Part shown: in pieces, positions 39,821-39,897 of the stretch
Layout: each line of letters begins with the position of its first letter
Numbering within the stretch: position 1 is the first letter of the stretch
Assembly: GCA_016927695.1 (NCBI GenBank)
Contig: JAFGME010000054.1
Coordinates: forward strand, 1 to 39,897
Source: Bacteroidales bacterium
GTDB taxonomy: Bacteria; Bacteroidota; Bacteroidia; Bacteroidales; JAFGHD01
DNA length: 39,897 nucleotides
Direction of reading: 5' to 3'
Program-made: the position numbers and the translations under genes
The notes under the pieces: generated by a model
What the model was told of the DNA's origin: nothing
Seen by the model: the letters and a program-made list of their open reading frames with translations, nothing else
The model's database searches: none

Positions 39821-39897
39821 AATTCTAATAAAGTTACTGCCGCTAATATAGCATTTTTCAGAATTATGGTTGATGAGAAATGTTTCGCACCTGATTG
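39821..39897. other. Right-edge non-coding segment
   Basis: AT-rich sequence upstream of the hydratase gene. On the minus strand, GAATTTTG close to the start is a one-mismatch relative of the -7 box. I see no coding sequence reaching into it. Confidence 0.3.

Noticed and set aside
1-39897. tRNA, rRNA, CRISPR array, prophage or insertion sequence
   Set aside because: I looked for cloverleaf arms, repeat-spacer periodicity, transposase or integrase motifs and long direct repeats, and found none.

Overview
The window looks like a chromosomal segment of a Bacteroidota member, most likely an uncultured Bacteroidales-like or Marinilabiliales-like bacterium. The evidence is two proteins ending in type IX secretion (T9SS) sorting domains, an RprX/RprY-like two-component pair, a periplasmic TPR histidine kinase, a Wzi-like outer-membrane protein, and a recurring promoter element of the form TAnnTTTG (the Bacteroidota -7 box) in front of many genes on the correct strand. 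Gene density is high, no gene-free stretch exceeds about 180 bases, and I see no rRNA, tRNA, insertion sequence, phage gene or CRISPR array.

Layout. 1-6000: a Wzi-like beta-barrel protein cut by the window edge, a secreted C69 dipeptidase, a membrane-anchored coiled-coil protein of unknown function, then on the minus strand a small outer-membrane-like protein overlapping a T9SS-tagged glycerophosphodiesterase. 6000-10700: an RprXY-like kinase/regulator pair converging on a beta-lactamase-family serine hydrolase, preceded on the minus strand by butyrate kinase. 10700-17650: a surface-glycoconjugate region with an AlgX/AlgJ-like protein, an AlgI-like MBOAT acyltransferase, a flippase-like membrane protein, a DPM1-like glycosyltransferase 2 and a GT-C-like polytopic protein. 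17650-22250: a class A penicillin-binding protein, CinA and a nucleoside phosphorylase. 22250-26400: a structured intergenic region, a TPR-PAS histidine kinase and a SirB1-family protein. 26400-31730: a minus-strand operon of two cyclophilins, pheS and a small sugar transferase, preceded by a large Asp-box beta-propeller T9SS cargo protein. 31750-39820: a leucine/isovalerate-type catabolic cluster (enoyl-CoA hydratase, biotin carboxylase subunit, acyl-CoA dehydrogenase, HMG-CoA lyase, acetoacetyl-CoA synthetase and a second, remodelled HMG-CoA-lyase-like protein).

How it works together. The catabolic cluster can take a methylcrotonyl-CoA-type intermediate through carboxylation, hydration and cleavage to acetyl-CoA plus acetoacetate, and then reactivate acetoacetate to acetoacetyl-CoA. 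The glycan genes would build, flip and acylate a surface polymer.

Most unusual observations. (1) A 54-residue-period helical repeat fills the C-terminus of the AlgX-like protein, and a fourth copy of the same module forms the last 32 residues of the GT-C-like protein about 4.7 kb away. (2) The second HMG-CoA-lyase-like enzyme has Gln at the catalytic Cys position, has lost the loop Asn and carries a loop extended by about 17 residues. (3) Several promoter regions contain strong dyads or near-leaderless -7 elements.
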